From: Spirogloea muscicola
Lineage: Eukaryota; Streptophyta; Zygnematophyceae; Spirogloeales; Spirogloeaceae
DNA: 36,655 bases
Direction: 5' to 3'
Assembly: GCA_009602725.1 (NCBI GenBank)
Contig: WELB01000266.1
Span: 66,181-102,835 of the forward strand
The notes under the pieces were generated by a model. The model was not told the origin of the DNA. It worked only from the letters and a program-made list of their open reading frames with translations, and searched no databases. Shown in pieces: positions 1 through 9,800 of the stretch. The first letter of the stretch is position 1. Every line of letters begins with the position of its first letter. The translations under genes and the position numbers were made by a program.

Positions 1-250
1 CTCAGGCTAGTGCCTTGCACCAGAAAGCTGGGCGAGCTCTAGTAGGTGGCAGAAGGGCTCCGTTCCTGGCATCTAGTATTCATGCATCGAGTAGTGACCT
101 TTATGTTTTGACCCGTGGTTATTGAGCGGGTCAATCTGCTGTAGGTTATGTAGATTTTTAGATGTGCTTGCCTTTGTACCTGGCCATTTGGCCTACATTT
201 CTTTCTAATACACGATCTTCTTTCCGACTGGTCGCAGGATCCAGGGCCGG
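1..250 (+). mobile_element. 3' end of non-LTR retrotransposon, group E
   Basis: The forward strand encodes a retroelement C-terminus containing LHQKAGRALVGG and ending SSSDLYVLTRGY, with a TGA stop at 123-125. A 3' UTR beginning GCGGGTCAATCTGC and ending near AATACACGATC follows. The same tail and UTR recur at 5,535-5,870 (reverse strand) and about 31,990-32,110 (forward), which defines group E. The copy runs off the left edge, so its 5' extent is unknown. Confidence 0.6.
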
Positions 251-365
251 AAGCCGGGCGTATAACCCAACAAATCAAGCCCTACAATAAAAAGAAAGAC
301 TCTTCAAGTACAATGCGTGTGTATCAAGAGAGAAGAGGCCGATGGCTGTGATAGACCAGCCCAGG

Positions 366-690
366 AAGAGGAATGAACAAATTCCGAAGGGGCCAGGTGT
401 TCCGTATGCGTTTGGCCGTCTCGATGCAGCGGTCCCTCGCCTTCGCGGTTCACTTGCGCGCAGGCCGAGCTTTGGCGGCGGCCTCCGGCTGCCATCAGGG
501 CGACGTCTTTCCACCAGCTAGCTACTCGGATCTGCATCTCCTGTCTAGAGGTTACTGAGCGTTGCCTGGCTGATGTCTTAGTCCTATTCATTCGCACTCA
601 AGCTCCCTCAGACCTTGTCCATTCTTTTGGGCTGGCCTTTCCCAGCCACCAGTCAATCTGGCCGCGCTTTCTCTCGAAAAGAGAGAACGG
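366..690 (+). mobile_element. 5'-truncated non-LTR retrotransposon tail, group A
   Basis: Positions 373-558 encode a C-terminus with VFRMRLAVSMQRSLAF and AGRALAAASG and end in LLSRGY-stop. The group A 3' UTR follows (TGGCTGATGTCTTAGTCC, then the hairpin GGCTGG/CCAGCC at 630-647) and ends near 690 in GGCCGCGCTT. Copies at 17,565, 17,922 (reverse) and 30,213 share this UTR. The left junction abuts a reverse-oriented scrap of another retroelement tail at about 350-375. Confidence 0.7.
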
Positions 691-865
691 CGAGCGATGC
701 GCGAGATGTGATTAAGAGGCCAATAGGAGCCTTACAAAGCCTGATAACGGGGCAATATGCTGTCTAAGTTTAATCAAGGGGGTCTCGAGTACCACGAGTG
801 AGCACATACATATCCGCCAAGCTAAGCTGAGAGGCCAGAGCACCTCGCAAGCCATCAGCGGAGGG

Positions 866-912
866 TCATAAGACACTGGAGGGCAGGCAGCTCTCGGTCT
901 TCTCAACACCTC
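866..912 (+). mobile_element. Fragment of Copia-type LTR
   Basis: The segment (ATAAGACACTGGAGGGCAGG onward) matches the start of the LTR-like sequence at 3,003-3,157. It is cut off at about 912, where an inverted copy of the gag 5' end begins. It is probably the remnant left LTR of the element whose gag lies downstream. Confidence 0.5.
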
Positions 913-1440
913 CGGGTATCTCCTCCGAGATGACGCTCCACAGACGATACGCCCGCAGCGTCACCTCCACCTTGCATCTCCATGTCCGCCAGTCCTGCCC
1001 CTGGAACTTCTCGGTGCCACCTACTAGTCCTCTGATACCATGTAAGAATGCAACGCCCGCCATGGCCTTGGCGACGACGGCGGGCTTTGCATTCGTACAG
1101 GGTATCAGAGGACTGGTAGGTGGCACCGAGAAGTTCCAGGGGCAGGACTGGCGGATATGGAGAAGCAAGGTGGAGATGACGCTCCACAGACGATACGCCC
1201 GCAGCGTCACCTCCACCTTGCATCTCCATGTCCGCCAGTCCTGCCTCTGGAACTTCTCGGTGCCACCTACCAGTCCTCTGATACCATGTGCAACGCCCGC
1301 CGTCGTCGTCAACGACGTATCAGAGGACTGGTAGGTGGCACCGAGAAGTTCCAGGGGCAGGACTGGCGGACATGGAGATGCAAGGTGGAGGTGACGCTGC
1401 GGGCGTATCATCTGTGGAGCGTCATCTCGGAGGAGATGCC
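911..1440. repeat. Four alternating inverted copies of Copia gag 5' end
   Basis: About 100-130 bp of the gag 5' end, encoding GGTEKFQGQDWRTWRCKVEV, occurs four times in alternating orientation: reverse about 911-1,040, forward 1,101-about 1,180, reverse about 1,175-1,285, forward from 1,317 into the gag ORF. Adjacent copies are more than 90% alike by eye. The spacers, about 60 bp at 1,041-1,100 and 31 bp at 1,286-1,316, come from the leader (GCCCGCC, ATGGCC). A transcript could fold into successive long hairpins. Several overlapping ORFs on both strands here are by-products of the arrangement. Confidence 0.9.
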
Positions 1441-2191
1441 CCGGCCGGAGGTAGCTGTCAAAGCTCGCCAGGAGTGGGAGGAGCGGGACGCTGTTGTGCT
1501 GGCGTACCTTCTCAACAGTCTGGATCAACATCACCTGACGCAGGTCATGCCGGCTACAAGCGCTGCGGAGGCGTGCTGGAAGTTGGTGGCCAAGTGCGAG
1601 CCTGCTGGTCAGCAAAGGGCCGTCATGGCGCAGCGGCAACTGCTCAATCTGAGGATGACGGAGGGGAGTAAGTTAGGCGACCATCTGAACATGTTCAAGC
1701 GGGTGGTTGACGAGCTCCTGGCTCTGGGTGTTCTTATCGACCCGAAGTTCTAAGTGTCCATTTTTCTGAACAGCCTCATGCATGTAAGAACGTTCGACAT
1801 GCTCATCACAGTTCAGGATGGTGTGGACGAGGAAAAGAGGACACTGGCGTATGTGTGTGGTCGACTTCTTCAGGAGGAGGCAAAGCTGCGTGGCAAGGAG
1901 CAGGAGCAGGAGAGTTGGCCAGTGATGCAGCTGGCGTTGCAGGCCAGGGCTGTTGGAGATCAGGTGCAGGTGCAGGAGAGCCAGCCTAAAACGCTGGTGC
2001 TGCAGGAACAGGCTGAGGGTAGTGGGGTGACCAATGACAGGATCATATGCTACTATTGCAGACAGCCTGCGCATCGGAAGGCGCAGTGTCCTTTGCGTTT
2101 GGCGGTGCAGCGGTCAGGGAAGCAGCGGCAACAAGGGACGCAGGAGTCAGGCAGTACTGCACTGGCGATCTACCATGCTGGAGCGCTGTAG
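1317..2191 (+). pseudogene. Copia-type retrotransposon gag pseudogene
   Basis: Translation gives a Copia-type Gag: EKFQGQDWRTW near the start, then LWSVISEEMP, a helical middle (W.LVAKCEPAGQ..., NLRMTEGSKLGDHLNMFK), a region resembling the usual LNSLP...FDxLIT segment, and a zinc knuckle CYYCRQPAHRKAQC (C-X2-C-X4-H-X4-C) at about 2,050-2,092. This is the capsid/nucleocapsid part of an LTR retrotransposon. One in-frame TAA at 1,751-1,753 splits it, and the frame continues cleanly to a TAG at 2,189-2,191. No protease or integrase follows; only an RT scrap lies downstream. The copy is therefore non-autonomous and dead unless the stop is read through. Confidence 0.85.
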
Positions 2192-2269
2192 TGCAGGACC
2201 GGTCGGAGTCGGTGGTCTGTCTCGACAGGGTCTACTTGAATGTGTCGCGGTCTTGACCAATTCCCTGGG

Positions 2270-2500
2270 AGCACAGGACAGCAGTATCGCTGAAGAGGCG
2301 ATTGGCTGCAGCTGCAAGTGGGTGTACCAGGTCAGGTACTCTGTGGAGCAGTGGGAGCTGAGGAATCAGCAGATGTGCAGAAGGATCGACTGCAAGTGGG
2401 TGGATAAAGTCCAGTATCCTGCGGAGCAGTGGGAGCTGATGGATCAGCTGGAGCGCAAGAAGGTGATTGAATACAAGCTAATGTACAATGTCAACTTGTT
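2270..2500 (+). pseudogene. Tandemly duplicated scrap of Copia RT N-terminus
   Basis: The frame shows CKWVYQVRY, then QWELRNQQ, then CKWVDKVQY, then QWELMDQLERKKVI, then YKLMYNV. The pattern W-E-L...KK.I.CKWVYKVKY is characteristic of the start of Copia reverse transcriptase. Here it occurs twice plus a partial third time, with 78-81 bp periodicity (unit starts near 2,313, 2,391 and 2,472). Protease and integrase between gag and this point are missing, which implies a large internal deletion followed by local tandem duplication. The open frame continues to about 2,690 without recognisable RT motifs. Confidence 0.6.
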
Positions 2501-2829
2501 GTCAAGGTTTTCTGACAAGTCGACAAGATCGACTTGGTTTGCTAAACCCATACTGGCTAGAGTGGAGTGGGAGTGTGGAAAGAGTGTACTTTGTAGACTC
2601 TTGACTGCTAGCTGCATATGGTCTAGGTCTAGCTGTTTTGTGTGGAGCTGCGCTGTAGCGCCTTGGTGTGCTCGTCACGGACAGCGGTAGACGATGTCTA
2701 GGGTTTATGACCTAGGAGTGGGTGGATGGCACGGGTCCCACACCCTGGTTGCCAAGTCAGCGGCTTATCTGCCGGGCTAGCCGACCAGCTCAGCCTCCCC
2801 GTGATTTTCCTGCGCAGCGGGTAGCTCTG

Positions 2830-2990
2830 CCTCCCCTCAGCTCATCTGACTTCCTACTGCTGACATGGGGGTATTGAGGGCGCCCTGTCTGCCTAGCCTT
2901 TGGCTCCGTCATGAACACCTGTATGCATCTGGCTGGCAGTTTACAGCCCATTCTTCAATATCAGCAGCCGCTTTGTTGATTTCCCTGCGG
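2830..2990 (+). mobile_element. 3' end of non-LTR retrotransposon, group B
   Basis: The group B tail (TCAGCTCATCTGACTTCCTA) is followed by a stop within GGTATTGAGGGCGCCC and a UTR with GTATGCATCTGGCTGGCAGT, ending near CAGCAGCCGCTTT. Copies at 6,217, 6,540 and 21,236 share it. The coding part is decayed here. Confidence 0.65.
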
Positions 2991-3002
2991 GTCGGGCCCG
3001 GG

Positions 3003-3157
3003 TGATAAGACACTGGAGGGCAGGCGGCCCTCACTCTTCTCAACACCTTCAGGTCTCTCCTAGTCCGGTCGCTCCCCAGTCGCCGCCGCGCTGCCGCCGC
3101 CGCCGCTGTCGCAGCCGCCGTCCTCGCCAAGGCCATGGCGGGCGCTGCAATCTTACA
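3003..3157 (+). mobile_element. Solo-LTR-like sequence of the Copia element
   Basis: The segment starts TGATAAGACACTGG and ends GCAATCTTACA, that is TG...CA. Its start matches 866-912, and its end matches the leader that precedes gag within the fold-back (ATGGCGGGCGTTGCATTCTTACA, read on the reverse strand near 1,040-1,065). About 155 bp would be a very short LTR. I see no clear target-site duplication. The GCC-rich middle encodes an Ala run on the reverse strand that I regard as incidental. Confidence 0.45.
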
Positions 3158-3189
3158 GGATACACGGTGGCGATGGAGAACACTTCTGT

Positions 3190-4950
3190 TATGAAGAAAG
3201 TGCTCGCTCATTGAGGATAGGGGCTGGAAAAGCCAGCCCACAAAAGAATGAACAAAGTACGAGAAGGGGGCCAGGGGAAGCGCTAAGAAAAACAAGCACA
3301 AAAAGAAACAAAGCAGCTACGAATCACTCAGTAAGCCCTGCTAAGCAGCCGCAGATCAGAGATGCTAGGCTCCTGGAAGTGGGTCCCCTGGCCAGAGCCA
3401 GAGGCAGCAGCGAGAGCTCTGCCGGCACGAAGGTGCAGCGCGCGGGCCATAGACCTCTGCAGCGAAACGGCCAGGCGCATACGATACACTTGCGCCAGCG
3501 ACCCGGCTGCAGGAAAGTCGACCGGCTCCCCATGAAAGCGACGGGCGATGGTGTGGCGGGCGAGCTGGGTGAGCAGCTCGAGCCACCGAGCGCCCAGCGC
3601 CCCATGAGTGTCAATTGCGAACGGGAAGAACTCGTCTTCCCGCGGATGGTCGGCTCTTGAGCTCTTTAGCCCGAGCGGCGCAGGCGACCGCATACCCAGC
3701 CTTGGTGGCACATTGGGCTGGGTGTGAGCGGTCGTATGCGTCGGTGGTCACCACGTCCAGGGGAAGACGTGGCCCGCCGGCCTGTGGGGTGGCCACCAGA
3801 GGTGATCTAGTCAGTGGCACCAGGTGTGGCCAGAGAACTTAGTCTTGCCAAGCTCCTTGGATTGTTCTGAATCTCTGGCAGCCTCCTCAACCTTCTGCGG
3901 CGTTCGTCTTCCACTGCCGTAACCAGTCTGGATTGTGCCCCTCTATCAGAAGCTTGGGCGAGGGCGGAGAATGGCGTGAGTAGGGGTTGGAGAGAGGGGA
4001 AGAGCTGATGGCTGAGTCGCGGATGCTCCTCAGATCCGCTTGGAAGGGGAAGGAGCCTTCCTACACATTGCGTACAGCGTCGTGAAGGCAAGGGAAGCGC
4101 ATGGGGAGCAGGGAGGCGATCTGGTGCCAGCAGCCCAGGAAGGCTGCTTGCGCCGTCTGCTCCAACTACCGGCAGCCAAGGCCGCCCATGTGAGTAGGAA
4201 GGGAGGCCTGGAGGGGAGCCGAAGCTGAGGGAGCCCATCAGGTCCAATTCGCGAACGAGCAAAAGGTAAGCAGCCATGACTTCAGCTGGAGGTCCAATGA
4301 TGTGTGTGTCATCCGCGTAGGAAGGGAAGAGGTGGTCTAGGGTGCGCTGAATAGCCCGGCAATGTTCCAACACAAACAGGATTGAGCTAAGGGGATCCCC
4401 CTGGCGTGTGCCAGAAGATGACCACAGCGTCTTCCACGACTCTCCGGCTTGCCACAGCAGCCGCCCTGGGCGGCATAGGCCATGAGGAGAAGGGGAATAA
4501 GGGGAGGGAAGTGGTCGCGCAGCTCCTCCATGATGACGCTGCGGTCCACTGTGTCAAAGGCGTTTTGATATCCAGCCCAAGGACCATCATTGAAGGGTCA
4601 ACGTCGAGAGCAGCACGGATGTCGTGGACGAGGGCCTCCGCCCCTCAGGACATGCCAGCACCAAATTGGTGGGGTGATGGATGGCTGGTCAGCTGGGGTT
4701 TCAGCTCGCTGCACACGGCCTTTGATACCAGCCGCATGACAACCTCCGTCATCGCAATGGGTCTCACACCGCCTGTTGGCTTCGCAAGGGCTAGCAGCTG
4801 GCTAGTGTTTAAGGCGTCGGCAATGTGTGGTGGAATGGCAGCCCTGGCGATGTGCCGGCAGGTGGACAGGACCAGGGAGAAGCTCCTCTCATCCCCATCA
4901 AGGAATATTTACTGTAGGTGCTCAAAGAGCCATCCAGAAGTGCTCGCCCA
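3190..4950 (-). pseudogene. Group C non-LTR retrotransposon, internally deleted
   Basis: Read on the reverse strand from about 4,900: RT motifs KPTGGVRPIAMTEVVMRL, then LGLDIK followed after a one-base shift by AFDTVDRSVIMEEL (motif A), then YADDTHIIGPP (motif C, 4,308-4,319). After a degraded stretch come GGPRLPLDVVTTDAY and KELKS (PD-(D/E)XK-like endonuclease region), AIDTHGALGARWLELL, VYRMRLAVSLQRSMARAL and LLSRAY-stop. The group C 3' UTR with hairpin (3,221-3,239) ends at about 3,190. Frameshifts near 3,650 and 4,575 and loss of sequence between RT and endonuclease make it inactive. Confidence 0.75.
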
Positions 4951-5022
4951 TTGAGAATAGGGGCTGGAAAAGCCAGCCCAAACAAGAATTAACAAAGGGC
5001 GAGAAGGGGGCCAGGGGACCCT
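4935..5022 (-). mobile_element. Group C 3' tail with hairpin
   Basis: This reverse-strand group C 3' UTR contains the hairpin GGGCTGG (4,961-4,967) and CCAGCCC (4,973-4,979) next to TGCTCGCCCATTGAGAATAG. It abuts a forward group C coding tail at about 5,027, so the two fragments form an inverted junction. Confidence 0.6.
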
Positions 5023-5026
5023 CTCA

Positions 5027-5300
5027 CCCAGCTCACGGCACGCCATCGCCCGTCGCTTCCATGGGGAGCCGGTGGACTTTCCTGCAGCCGGGTTGCTAGC
5101 GCAGGTGTACCGGATGCGCTTGGCCGTCTCGCTGCAGCGGTCAATGTCCCGCGCGCTGCACCTGGGCAGAGCCCTCGCTGCTGCCTCTGGCTCTGGTCAG
5201 GGGACCCACTTCCAGGAGCCTAGCGTCTCTGACCTGAGGCTGCTTAGCAGGGGTCACTGAGTGATCCGTAGCTGCTTTGTTTCGTTGTGAGAAGGATGAA
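5027..5300 (+). mobile_element. Group C retrotransposon C-terminal fragment
   Basis: Forward-strand translation gives VYRMRLAVSLQRSMSRAL, GRALAAASGSGQGTHF and SDLRLLSRGH-stop, the group C C-terminus also seen at 3,330-3,560 on the other strand. The UTR begins ...AGCTGCTTTGTTTCG and breaks off near 5,300. The usual LxRGY ends in His here. Confidence 0.65.
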
Positions 5301-5439
5301 GCGCGGCCAGATTGATTGTGAGAAGGGCCTCCAGACACCATCCGGGGGACTTTGGTCTTTCTTACTCTGGTCAGGGCTACACGGAGCGCCTCTGCCGATA
5401 GGTCAAGAGGATTGGGGAGCTCGCCAGCCCAGGGCTCAA

Positions 5440-5530
5440 GGAAAGGAAGCGCGGCCAGATTGACTGGTGGCTGGGAAAGGCCAGCCCGAAGGAATGGACA
5501 AGGTCTGAAGGAGCCGGAGCTCAAGGGAGG
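5440..5530 (-). mobile_element. Group A 3' UTR fragment
   Basis: The reverse strand carries only the group A UTR: CTCCTTCAGACCTTGTCCAT, hairpin (5,469-5,486) and GGCCGCGCTTCC. No coding part is attached. A shorter scrap (GCGCGGCCAGATTGATTGTG) precedes it at about 5,293. Confidence 0.55.
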
Positions 5531-5534
5531 GGGA

Positions 5535-6130
5535 ACGTGTGTATTAAGAGATGGGGAGGCCATGTGTGGCCAAGTACAAAGGCAAGCACATTGACAAATG
5601 CACGTCACCTGCTGCTAAGCCGACCCGCTCAGTAACCACGAGTCAGCACATAGAGGTCGCTAACTGATGCTCGAATACCGGATGGCAATCGACAAGCTCT
5701 CGAACTACCAGCCAAGGCTCGGCCAGCTTTCTGATGCAACGCATGAGCCTGAGCTCGCTGCAGACAAGCTGACACTCGACGTCGCAAAAATGACAGGTAG
5801 GCAGCCGGCATACCCATCTGGGCTGGAAGCATATCCTCGCGTCGTGCATACCCCAGACTCGCTTATGTTCTCAAGTAGGGTATGGAAGCGAGGACCCAAG
5901 CAGCCAAAAGTGTCGATTGCGGCCGGGAGAAGGTGGTCGCTGCGGGGGTAGTCAGAGTAGTGTCGGAGCTTTCTCTACTCAGCACCTCCCACTGCCTGGC
6001 CAGCAGTGTGTGTGGAAGCGGAACTCTTGTATGCCTCGGTCACCACCACATCCACCAAGGCTCGTGGGCCTCCGCCAGCTTGTACACCCACAATGTCCAT
6101 CCTGCGGGGGTGAAGCTGTCGCAAGATAAG
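5535..6130 (-). pseudogene. Group E retrotransposon C-terminal pseudogene
   Basis: On the reverse strand, GGGPRALVDVVVTEAYKSS and HTAGQAV match the endonuclease-like region (PRxIADVV...AGHAV) of the longer copy at 18,255-19,850. A frameshifted stretch equivalent to AIDxxGxxG follows, then VSACLQRAQAHALHQ, AGRALAGSS and SDLYVLTRGY-stop (5,629-5,832), then the group E UTR to about 5,535. At least two frameshifts are needed to read it. Immediately beyond, at about 6,125-6,165, lies a scrap of the GCTCGCCCATTGAGAAGAGG tail sequence. Confidence 0.65.
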
Positions 6131-6216
6131 AAAAGAAGGTGCTCGCCCATTGAGAAGAGGGACTGGCTGTCGCAAGATAGCTGTCGCAAAACACGTGGGT
6201 AATGAAGAAAGAAGAA

Positions 6217-6320
6217 ATTGAGGGCGCCCTGTCTGCCTAGCCTTTGGCTCCGTCATGAATACCTGTATGCATCTGGCTGGCAGTTAACCGCCAATATCTT
6301 TAATATCAGCAGCCGCAGTC
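6217..6320 (+). mobile_element. 3' end of retrotransposon, group B
   Basis: This is a group B UTR only, from TTGAGGGCGCCCTGTC through GTATGCATCTGGCTGGCAGT to CAGCAGCCGC. About 220 bp of GC-rich sequence with no recognised gene separates it from a second copy at 6,540. Confidence 0.6.
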
Positions 6321-6539
6321 TTTTTCTCTCTATCTTTCTCATACCGCCTCCGTGGACTCCCGGCCCGCCGCCGCGCCCCGCCGTGCCGGCGCCTGCGGCG
6401 CGGCCTCGGAGAGCTTGCCTCTCTCGGCGTCGCACTCTTGAGCTCCAATTAAGAAGCTGAGAAGCTGAGAAGCTGTACAGGCTCAGCTCGAGGCTGCGAC
6501 ACCTGATCAGCTTGGGTGGCAAACCAGCGGTGGCAGCTC

Positions 6540-6640
6540 CAGCCTGCTGCCTTTGGCTCCGTCATGAACACCTGTATGCATCTGGCTGGCAGTTTACAGC
6601 CGATTCTTTAATGTTAGCAGCCGCTTTGTGCTGCCGCAAG
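6540..6640 (+). mobile_element. 3' end of retrotransposon, group B, upstream of HCF152-like gene
   Basis: This second group B UTR (CTTTGGCTCCGTCATGAACA ... CAGCCGCTTT) ends about 215 bp before the candidate start codon at 6,856. It marks the boundary between the transposon-rich left block and the gene block. The 6,640-6,855 interval must hold the promoter and 5' UTR of the gene; I see no clear TATA box there. Confidence 0.6.
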
Positions 6641-6855
6641 GCAAGAACGCCAACGCAGGGACCTTCGGCACGCTATTCGACCATCAACCTCTGCTCGGTC
6701 AGCAGAAAGCCGATCTCGGAGGCTCCGAAGACAGCGCACAGCGCTGCAGCGGGGTTGGGCATACATGGCTGGCCTTTTGCGGTGGCGGACTGCAGAAGCT
6801 TTGCCTTCGGCACTAAACGGCCCCAAGGACCTGCAGCACGCTCTGCCTGAGCGCC

Positions 6856-9800
6856 ATGGTGCGTCCTCTTATTCCTTGTGCCTGTCCTCTGCCGTCTCAC
6901 GATGCGCTTACATCACCTGCCTCCTTCAGTCTGCAGCCTGCCGCCATTCTTTGAGAAGAGGTATTGCTTGACGTGCCACAAGAACCGCTTTGTCCCCCTC
7001 ATCGCGCGACTGCTGCAAGTGCTCAGGCTCAGCTGCCAATTTGTAGAGTTGACATTCGGTTTGGGGTGTGCCGCCTGCGGGTGACACCGGCAGGCACCAG
7101 TGTGATCAGCCCCCCTCGACTTGGAGCAGCTCCTCGAAACATCTGCCTTGTACCTGGCCTGAATATGCCGGGGATGCTGCCATCTTCATCTCCAGGTCCG
7201 CAATGGACTGAGACTGGCCCCCGCGTGGGAGTAAAGACCAGGACTAGAGAGAGCAGCTGGCAGGTGAGGGGCGTGCCGCAGAGACCCAAGCTGGTCCCAG
7301 GCTACCGGGAAACGTTTCAGTCCCTCCCAGCTCCTGAGCAACTCCTTGAGCACCAGCTCCTGGAGCTTCTCGCTCAAGCCGAGGATGAGACTCCAAAGCT
7401 GGCTTCCATTGTCTCGTACATGCCCAAGGTTGCAAAGTCCAAGCCCAGGACTGATCATAAGCAGCAGGAGACCTTCTCTACTTCCACATCAGTCTTAGGT
7501 TGCAATGTGCAAGCTTCAGGCGAGGGTGGTGATGAGTTGTTGGAAGAGCGGAAGAGAAGTCACCAATTAGCAGCACCGAGGACCAGAGAGTTGGAGGTAG
7601 AAGGACGTAACGACCTTGTGAAAGAGCCCACAGGATATCAGGATCCAGATGATCAGAGGTCACCCAAGAACTTTGACTTTAATACCAGGATCCAGCTAGC
7701 ACTGAAGCAACGGAGGACAATGCATGCCTTGACTTTGGTACAGGAGCTCAGAAAGGTCAAAAGACTGCCCACTGCTGCACACTACAGCCGGCTGGTAGCG
7801 CAGCTGTGCCTCAAACGGAAGTTTGGGGAGGCTCGGCAGCTGTTCTTTGATATAGAAGGTTCTGAGGGACTGGAGGTACAATTCTTGTTGTCCAGCACTT
7901 AAGCGGTTGGAGACTTGTGCACAGCGGAAGATGCCATAGGGACATTGCTGAGAAATTGGCTGTAGTGAGCCAGCTGCATTCAGCTCCAGGAAGTGATAGT
8001 ACCAGGGATACTGATCTCTCGTTATGAATCCTTGTGTTATTCATCACTCTGCTCACAGCTGGATGAGGATGCCATGGGCCTTTTGGTGTCTGAATCGTGC
8101 AAGTCAGGCGAGGCCTTACTTGGAGCACAGCTCCTCAATATCATGCTCCAGGTAATGTGACTCACTGAAGCTACTCCTACTCAGGCACGCAGGCTGTGAA
8201 GGCCTGCTTAACCTTTTGTTCCCAACTCACCTCAATCCCCTCTGTACCTAGCTTGGCACCTCCTCCGCTTCCTTGTCCTGAAAGCAAGCTTGGAAGGCAG
8301 TATGTTCACGTACTGCTCCACCATGTCTTCCTCAAGACCCGTAAAAATCCGCCTCCTTCTTTGCAGAGGGCACAGCAGCCGCGAGTAGGAACATGGAGCT
8401 TTGTTGTGAGCCGGCTTGGTCAATTCAGTGAGACTGCTGCTCAAGCTCTTACTATCTTTCACAGATGTAGAGATCTCTTTAGAAGGTATGTCTTGCTCAG
8501 CAAGTCCTGAAAGTGATTGCATCTTCACGCCCCAGCTATAGCACGTAGTAGATTGTTTACAGTTGTGCTGGAAGACAACCTTAGCAGTGCATCTTTGCTG
8601 TTAATGTTTTTATCTGGCCTTTCTGTGTCCTTGGCTATGTGAGACATCTTATATCTGTATAATATCTGTCTTGCACCTGTCAGCCTTGAAGTAGGGAAGC
8701 TCTCCCCAAAAGCAGATTTGTATGCCAACAATGCAGCCCTCAATGCTGCCATAACACTGGGTGATTTAGGCAAGACTGAGCAGGTAATAAGACTACACTT
8801 TGTATCACAGTTGTGTGGGACATCTGAAAACTTAGGAGTGGCTGTGCTTGTCCAGCAACAAATGCAGAGGGGTTGGAGGAGGGTGCAGACGTTATCAGCA
8901 GCTGATACAGATAGGACAATAAGGACTTTTCTTGCACTATGAATATTTTGGCACGTATTGCTCTCGTATTGATTCTGCAGCAACCTGCATCTTCTCAATA
9001 GTTATGGTCTTCACAAAGTGGTTTGCAGTTACTGCAAGATCTGCACGATGATGGTTTTCGCGCAGACACAGTTACGTCAAATATCATCTTAAAAGGTACA
9101 GCTGTGTGGCACGATTTACAGTCCTTGATATGTGTGAAGTGCTGTAGCATTACAAATGCATATATTTACAACAAGTTGTTATTACTTTGATTGTATGTAA
9201 GATCTTTCAAAGCAGTATGTTGCATAGATGAAATCATGCAAACAACTGTTGGTAGAGGTGTTGATATGGGTACCATTGACACTGTGCTTCAGGGCATGCT
9301 GCAAGAGGTGAAACGGGAAAAGCGCTTGGAATGATAAAGCAGATGACGTCAGCTGGCTTGGAACCTGATGTTGCAACCTACAACTCAGTGATTTCCATCC
9401 ACGTTGCCCTTCACGATTTCTCGACGGCTGAGAGATTGATTGAGGACATGACACATAAGGTATACATTGCAGCCTTTGCTGATCTCAAATTGCCAAGGCT
9501 GTTTGCTCTGAGGTTGATATTGGAAGGTTTCCTGGTAAAAAATCTGGGTATTGATGGTACAACCTTTGCTTGCTTGCTTCCTCTTTCTGGTCATCTGTAT
9601 ACTTGTTTCTCTATAAGCTGCACAATATTGTGACTTGTACAACTGTCAGTCAACAGCTTGAGTTGACAATTTGAGGTCATCTTAACAGGGCCCTACTTGT
9701 CAGCCAAACGTGCGATCGTACACAATCATACTAAAGGTTAGCAGACATTCTCCGAACCCGTAAGTGGTCAGCAGCACCGCATTTCCAGCATGGCAATGCA

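Noticed and set aside
866-1639. 257-codon reverse-strand ORF with repeated GGTEKFQGQDWRTW segments
   Set aside because: It arises because the gag 5' end is present in inverted copies on this strand. It reads through spacer and the antisense of gag and is not an independent gene.
3002-3301. Reverse-strand ORF with an Ala-rich stretch as a host gene
   Set aside because: The Ala run is the antisense of the GCC-rich LTR-like sequence, and the ORF joins a group B tail to a group C tail.
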